Shown here: positions 58,453 to 64,000 of the stretch, piece after piece | Layout: each line of letters begins with the position of its first letter | How positions within the stretch are numbered: position 1 is the first letter of the stretch | Origin: Caenorhabditis elegans | Lineage: Eukaryota > Nematoda > Chromadorea > Rhabditida > Rhabditidae | Reading direction: 5' to 3' | Assembly: GCF_000002985.6 (NCBI RefSeq) | Contig: NC_003279.8 | Location: 13,454,001-13,518,000 of the forward strand | DNA length: 64,000 nt | Made by a program: the position numbers and the translations under genes | The notes under the pieces: generated by a model | The model's database searches: none | What the model was told of the DNA's origin: nothing | The model's input: only the letters and a program-made list of their open reading frames with translations

Positions 58453-60287
58453 TCAGACCCGATTGAATCGACCCAAAAACTTTTTGCACGCCGGACACGA
58501 GTGATTGACGTCGAGCAGTTGATCGAGAAAGAATGGAACACAACAGAAACACCATGGAATTATGAAGAGGAAGATACCCAGGAATGCAAGAATTGCAAAG
58601 ATTATCCATGGAAGGACTCCTGCGACACGTTCGATGTGCGATACAATGTGATTCTGAAAAAATTGTGTAGTTTGTAGTGTGAAATCCTTGGTTTTTTTAA
58701 ACAAAAAAGGTTCAAATGTTGATGTTTCAGGCTCAATTTCATGTCTTTTTATTAAAAATTAAGAATATCAATTTTTTGAGAACTGGGTGAGGCTACACTA
58801 TTTGTGTAGTTTGTAGTGTAATAATTTTTTATTTATTTTTGAATGAAAGTATGATTTTGAGCCTTACCTTACATGCACTTTATTTTAGAAAATACAACAA
58901 AAAATCCGAAATTTGGTTGAGGCTCAGCAAGCCTTGTAGTTTGTAGTCTTAGCCTCAACCGTATTCAAGATTTTTTCAGCAATTTAAAACAATATTTTCA
59001 CAGAAAAAATCGAGATTTTTTATAGAATTCTATTGATTTTTCGAAAAATTCCTTTTTTTTCGCTGAAAACCATCCTTATTTGAAAAAATAAACTGGTTGA
59101 GGCTAGACTACAAACTACATTTTTTACAGCCTCAACCAAGGCAGAATATGAAAATTTTCCTTGTAAAGCCCAGTTTTAGATGAAATTTTTCGAATTTTAA
59201 GTAAAACTGTGGCATTTTTAAAGATTTTTAGAGCTAAAAATCATGGGATAAGTGGAAAACACCGTTTTTGAATGAAAAAACTCACTTAAACTATGGTTGA
59301 GGCTAAGCAAGATATGTAGTTTGTAGTCTGAGCCTCAACCAATTTTTTAAAAATATTTTACGACAAAATTTAATACATTTTCACAGAAATTGAACAATTT
59401 TCGAGATTTTTCGTATAAAAAATCAATTTTTTTCTGTTGAAATTCAGTTTTTTTTTTACAAAACAGAAATTGGTTGAGGCTAGGCTACAAACTACATTTT
59501 TGACAGCCTCAACCAAGGCAGAACATGAACATTTTTCTTGTAAAACACATTTTCAGTGCAATTTTTTGAAGTTCAAGAAAAACTGTGGCCTTTTTGAACT
59601 GTGGCCTTAAAGCTAAAAAAAGTTGGAAAAACACGATTTTTATACTGAAAACCCCAGAAAATATGGTTGAGGCTAAGCAAAATGTGTAGTTTGTAGTCTG
59701 AGCCTCACTCAATTGGATGAGGCTAGACGTGTTTTGTAGTTTATAGCCGCAAAAACCTCAAAAACAACTAAAAATCGTTGTTTTTCTTTATTTTTCTCTA
59801 TTCGACCGCTAATTATACAGCTCGGCATGAGAAAAAGAGTGATAAGAACAAATTGTCATGGCAACCAGCGGGTTTTTACCCGTTTCTTGGTCGACTTCAC
59901 TTGAAAAATTCCAGTATTCTGCTGCTAAAACTGCTGATATTGATTAAAAAACGAGTTCACCAGAGTTGGCAGTGTTTCTCCCCCAACTTTTGTTACAGAA
60001 TTGCAAAAATGTTGGCCGTGGTGAACACTTCCGCCTCTGGTTTGAAGCTCCCGTAGTTAGTAGTCTTCTACTAACCTGACAATGCGGGCAGTCCATCTCG
60101 ATGGGCATAACGTTGTATGGAGACGTTCGTGACGTTATGTACCTCGAATCGTTCTGTGGATTCGGCTCCGGAGCCTGGAATTTTAGATTTTCAGGCTTCA
60201 AGCCTGATTCGGGCTTCAAGCAAAACTTACGTTCTGCTCAACATCCTCCATTTCGAAATTTGACGGGGAATCTGTTTTGCTCGCCAT
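58453..60287 (-). CDS. LITAF-domain membrane protein 2
   Basis: Exons 60231-60287, 60076-60174 and 58453-58653 encode 118 residues. Zinc-binding halves are C48-P-H-C51 and H103-S-C105-P-A-C108. The hydrophobic stretch 65-95 (PWIIFAILAFLGIFLFIIPW) ends with a WCFCC cluster, a possible palmitoylation site. A proline-rich N-terminus includes SPYNVMPIE. The start is 4 bases after TTTTTTCCAG, a good SL1 acceptor. It diverges from LITAF gene 1 in the N-terminal half and converges with it in orientation. The 1.4-kb intron holds module repeats. The 5' end is 263 bp from the start of the divergent FLYWCH-like gene. Confidence 0.9.
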
Positions 60288-60372
60288 TTTCTGGAAAAAA
60301 TATGTAAAAAGTCGGAAAAAGGAGCAAAAATACACTAGGAATGCGCAAGGGATCACGGGAAATGCGTCAACT

Positions 60373-60418
60373 CTCTGCGTCTCTACTCTCTACGGCGTGG
60401 CGGTGGAGCGCGCTTGCT
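60373..60418 (+). promoter_or_regulatory. Composite promoter-like motif between divergent genes
   Basis: CTCTGCGTCTCTACTCTC, GGCGTGGCGG, TGGAGCGCGCTTGC. It lies 132 bp before the FLYWCH-like start and about 90 bp before the LITAF gene 2 start on the other strand, so it may serve both. Same architecture as 33580 and 35300. Confidence 0.6.
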
Positions 60419-60549
60419 CGAAAACAATTTGAATTGAGTTTCTTTTTGTTTTTTTTTTGTCTTCCAATTTTATGTAACGCAGCTTTCTTTTTATTTCAAT
60501 GATTTTCATGTTAAAAAAAAACAAAATAAAAAATAAAAATTTTTTGCAG

Positions 60550-62786
60550 ATGTCCGAGCTGGACACCGTAATAAAGAATGCAGAGGAAATAGCAATTCAG
60601 GAGGATGAGGAAATTATAGAAGAAGTAATTGAAGAAGAGCAAGTGCCATGGCTGGGCCCCACAGACGTTATGGAGGTGATATAATATTCTGAAATTAAGA
60701 AAAATTTTAAAAAATCCCGAATAGATAATAAAAAATCGATTTTATTTCAGGGTCAAGGCGAATACTACCAATCCGAAGAGCTTCTCGAGCACGAAATGGT
60801 CGAATACGAGGACGCCGAGCCATATCAATCATTTCTGCCGATTCGCGACGGTGCTCCGTACTTTTCACTGAATCTGCCCGATCTTTTGAGCAAAGCTCAT
60901 CAAATTACGCAGGATACTGGCGTTATTGTGCGACTTACATCCTGTTTCAACAAGAAATGTCAGCGACAGGTGGCTTGTGGCGGTTGCTTGTACACGATTA
61001 AGGATTATGTACGGATTTATTGATTTTTATTAATTTTTTCCGAGTGAAAATCTTATGAAAAGCTTTTAAAAGCATTATTACTGAAGAAAATTCATCTTTT
61101 TTGAGTTTAAAAGAGTATTTTAACATTTTTGGGGGCTTTTAAAGCGAAAAATCACGAAAAATTCAAAGAAAACCTCGATTTAAATATGGTTGAGGCTAAT
61201 TAAAATGTGTAGTTTGTAGTCTCAGCCTCAACCAATTCTTTGTGAGGCTAGACTAATTCTGTAGTTTGTAGTCTTAGAATCTCAACCTCTTCATTTTAAT
61301 TGCCGAACGAAAACCTAAATTTTTCACTGAAAACTGCAAATTGGTTGAGGCTATGACTACAAACTACACGAAACTAAGCCTCAACAAATCCCATATCATA
61401 GTTTGGTTGAGGCTCACACTACAAACTACAGTTTTTCTCAGCCTCACTTAAATAAAGTTAGGCACGAAAAAGTGTTTCAAGATTTTTCATTTTATTTTTT
61501 TAAAGCGAAAAATCATTGAAAAATTGAAAAAAAAACACGCTTTTTCTTTAAATTGAAAAACTTGATTAAAACATGGTTGAGGCTAATAAAAATGTGTAGT
61601 TTGTAGTGTAAGCCTCAGCCATGTATTTTTTCCCCGAATTTCAACGAAATTCGCATTTTGAAAAAAATTCACGCATATTTTCCAAGGATTCTGAGTAAAA
61701 TTCCCAAATTTTCCAAAGGAAAACCTCAATTTTTCTCTAAAAACTGCAAATTGGTTGAGGCTATGACTACAAACTACAAAAAACTAAGCCTCAACCAATC
61801 TCAAATCATAGTTTGGTTGAGGCTCACACTACAAACTACAGGTTTTTTGTAAGCCTCACTCAAAATTAAAAAAATTGTTCATCAAAATAACTGAAATAAA
61901 AAGGTTTTTCTAGTAAAAATCATGATTTAAAAAATCGTTGAAAATTGTTCAATTTGACTACAAACTACAAAAACTAAGCCTCAACCAATCGCCACACTAC
62001 AAACTACAGTTTTTCTCAGCCTCACTCAAAATTTTCCGCCTGTAGATTAAATGTGAACGTTTTCGTTGTAAAAAATACGATTTAAAACGGAAAAATCGTT
62101 GAAAATTGTTTAATTTGACTACAAACTACAAAAAACTAAGCCTCAACCAATCTCAAATCATAGTTTGGTTGAGGCTCACACTACAAACTACAGGTTTTTT
62201 GTAAGCCTCACTCAAAATTGTTCATCAAAATAACTGAAATAAAATGGTTTTTGTTGTGAAAACCACGTGAAAATTGTAAAATTTGACTACAAACTACAAT
62301 TTTCTCACCATCATTTTCTTGCAGGTTTCCGACATTCAATGGAACAATTGGACATGCATCAACCCCCAGTGCTTCGGTGAAATCCGTACAACTCCAGATT
62401 TTCGTGATATTCGTGAAGTACACGGACACACGGCAAATTGTCCACCGCCCGACGAAATTCAAATCGCCGTTCGCATCGCCGTCTACGACACCCGTCTTCT
62501 CGCCGAATTCACCGATACTCCGTTGGAAAATCTGTATTTCGGTGCAGTTGAGAGGCTTAAAATCGATTGCGCCGATGGTTTTGTGCTATTCCCACCGTTT
62601 GAGGTCGTGAAATCCACGTTGGAAGATCATCGGCACAATAAGATTTATCGAAAGCGATTTGAGATGCAAAATTTACGCGATAAACAGCGGAAAATGAATA
62701 TGACACCGGATGAGGTGGTTTTTGCTGAGAATACGTCTGGAATGATTCGGTTTCGAAGGACTAAACCGTTTCCGATGGTACTGTGA
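60550..62786 (+). CDS. FLYWCH-like zinc-finger protein
   Basis: Exons 60550-60675, 60751-61008 and 62325-62786 encode 281 residues. The first 65 residues are strongly acidic (EEIAIQEDEEIIEEVIEEE). Residues about 107-167 have CFNKKC, CGGC, then W137-T-C139-x4-C144, TTPD, and H161-G-H163, which fits the FLYWCH-type zinc finger (W-x-C-x4-C...H-x-H) with an extra Cys group before it. The C-terminal half (EIQIAVRIAVYDTRLLAEF; basic KIYRKRFEMQNLRDKQRK) matches the post-finger region of nematode FLYWCH relatives. It is likely a nuclear DNA-binding regulator. The ATG directly follows TTTTTGCAG, so the SL acceptor touches the start codon. Intron 2 (61009-62324) is packed with hairpin modules. Confidence 0.8.
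61009..62324. repeat. FLYWCH-like gene intron 2 of composite repeats
   Basis: At least four composite units, each a GGTTGAGGCTATGACTACAA-type module followed by GGTTGAGGCTCACACTACAA and a TCAGCCTCACT end. The segment at about 61745-61862 recurs almost unchanged at about 62095-62215 and partly at 61330-61450 and 61950-62030. Recent tandem duplication. Confidence 0.7.
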
Positions 62787-64000
62787 ACAGAAAAACGGAG
62801 AAAAATAGTGCAGAAAACCCTTTAAAACCCGCAAAAAAAATTGGTGAGGCTCAGAGAATCTTGTAGTTTGTAGTCTCTGGGCCTCAACCAATATTTATTA
62901 TAGCGATTTTTTTTCGGTTTTCGAATAGATTTTGGTTTTTTTTCACTTTTTTCCTATAAAATTCGAAAAATATAGATAAATTTTGCTTGTTTTGCACAAA
63001 AAAGTGTTTTTTTGCGCAAAAAACCCCATGAAGCACACGAAAAAATTTGGTGAGGCTCAGAGAATTGTGTAGTTTGTAGTCTCTGAGCCTCAACCAATTT
63101 TCTTTATTTTTTTCTTGGAAAAAAGGTGAAAAATAACAGTTTTCTCAGCAATTTTTTTGCTATTTATCACAATTTCTGCATTTGCATCAGAAAATCGAAT
63201 GGTTGAGGCTCAGACTACAAACTACACTTTTTCATAGCCTCAACCACCACAAAAAATTCAATTTTTCGGAGTTAACTTTGCTAAAATTACGCCATTTTCA
63301 CCTAAAAATTGGAAAAAAAATTCATGTTATTGGCTACAAACTACAATAACCTTTTGGTGAGGCTCTCAAATTTTGTAGTTTGTAGTGTCTGAGCCTCAAC
63401 CAAATTTAATTTTTTGATTGAAATGGTTGAGGCTAAGCGCATATTGTAGTTTGTAGTGTATTTTCACGAATACGGACTCATTTTTCTCAGGTTTTCTTGA
63501 AAAAAAAAATTTTTTAAGCTAAAAAACGGGACAAAAATTAGGTTTTATTTAGAATATGGTTGAGGTTATCAAATGTTGTAGTTTGTAGTCTGATAGCCTC
63601 ACCCAATTAATCTGGTTTTCTCAGAATTTTCTCGAAAATCGCTCGAAAACGGTGAAATCCGGTATTTTTTTAAAATAAAAAATCACAGTGTTTCATAGAT
63701 TTACAAAATATGGTTGAGGCTCTTCGATTTTGTAGTTTGTAGTGGGTGAGCCTCAACCAAAAATTACCGAATTTTCACGAAAACTGGCGCAATTTTCTCG
63801 GATATTCATGATTTTTAACCCAAATTGTCACTAAAACATAGTTTTTCGTCGAAAAAGAGACTACAAACTACACATTTTTCAAGCTATATAAACAATTAAA
63901 AATTTGAAATATGGTTGAGGCCATCATAGTTTGTAGTTTGTAGTATGAGCCTCAACAAAAAAAACAGTTTTAAAAAAATGTTAAATAGCACTTTTAAAAC
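62787..64000. repeat. Right flank of module repeats
   Basis: Downstream of the FLYWCH-like gene to the window end there are only hairpin modules about every 90-200 bp (62840, 63050, 63200, 63340, 63430, 63560, 63715, 63860, 63915) in AT-rich filler. No gene seen. Confidence 0.65.

Noticed and set aside
1..64000. CRISPR array, operon or prophage-type system
   Set aside because: The repeats are irregularly spaced and the genes are spliced nuclear genes; nothing prokaryotic is present.
1..64000. tRNA or rRNA genes
   Set aside because: No cloverleaf-like GC-rich segment with a GGTTCGAATCC-type box was seen on either strand by eye. A covariance-model scan would settle it.

Overview
The window looks like Caenorhabditis elegans nuclear DNA. 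Three things point there: a full-length Tc3 transposon (TA target site, 462-bp terminal repeats, 329-residue transposase with one 48-nt intron); short AT-rich introns ending in TTTCAG; and start codons lying a few bases after such acceptors, as expected for SL1 trans-splicing. From memory of gene content (ints-8, an NDRG-type gene, esterase D and ndx-8 together) I place it on chromosome I in the Y48G10A/Y87G2A clone region. That placement is recall, not a search. All gene models were assembled by eye from splice signals. Each multi-exon model below sums to a multiple of three and stays open across every junction.

Layout, left to right. A small secreted cysteine-rich peptide gene (+) lies at 965-1159. 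The Integrator subunit gene ints-8 (-) spans 1516-16351 in ten exons; its last intron holds Tc3, itself inserted into one arm of an older palindrome. An NDRG-family alpha/beta-hydrolase-fold gene (-) follows at 17814-20181. An AT-rich repeat desert (20.2-26.0 kb) separates it from a gene for a B-box-like, coiled-coil, glycine-rich protein (-, 26019-33404), whose large introns are almost entirely palindromic TTAA-type elements. At 33644-34982 is a 1.34-kb element with about 380-bp inverted repeats and an 8-bp target duplication, carrying a broken three-exon gene. Esterase D (+, 35592-37055) and a small SH2 adaptor (-, 37767-39298) follow.

A 9.7-kb gene-poor block (39.3-49.0 kb) is filled with repeats and contains islands carrying a GAGACGCAG motif. 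Then come the peroxisomal Nudix hydrolase ndx-8 (+, 49045-52971), two convergent LITAF-domain genes (+ 54948-57878; - 58453-60287) and a FLYWCH-like zinc-finger gene (+, 60550-62786). The last two genes are divergent with a short shared promoter.

The genes are ordinary housekeeping or signalling genes on both strands, with no sign of a shared pathway or an obvious operon. The striking part is the non-coding DNA. A directional hairpin module (GGTTGAGGCT / TGTAGTTTGTAGT / AGCCTCAACC) occurs dozens of times in introns and intergenic DNA but in no exon I built. Palindromic TTAA elements are stacked, fused and inverted. Two hAT-like elements with different repeat cores sit at the same 8-bp site of two copies of one host palindrome. 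The 3' end of one gene recurs at roughly 0.45-0.65 kb intervals downstream. A promoter-like motif set recurs both at gene starts and inside mobile palindromes.
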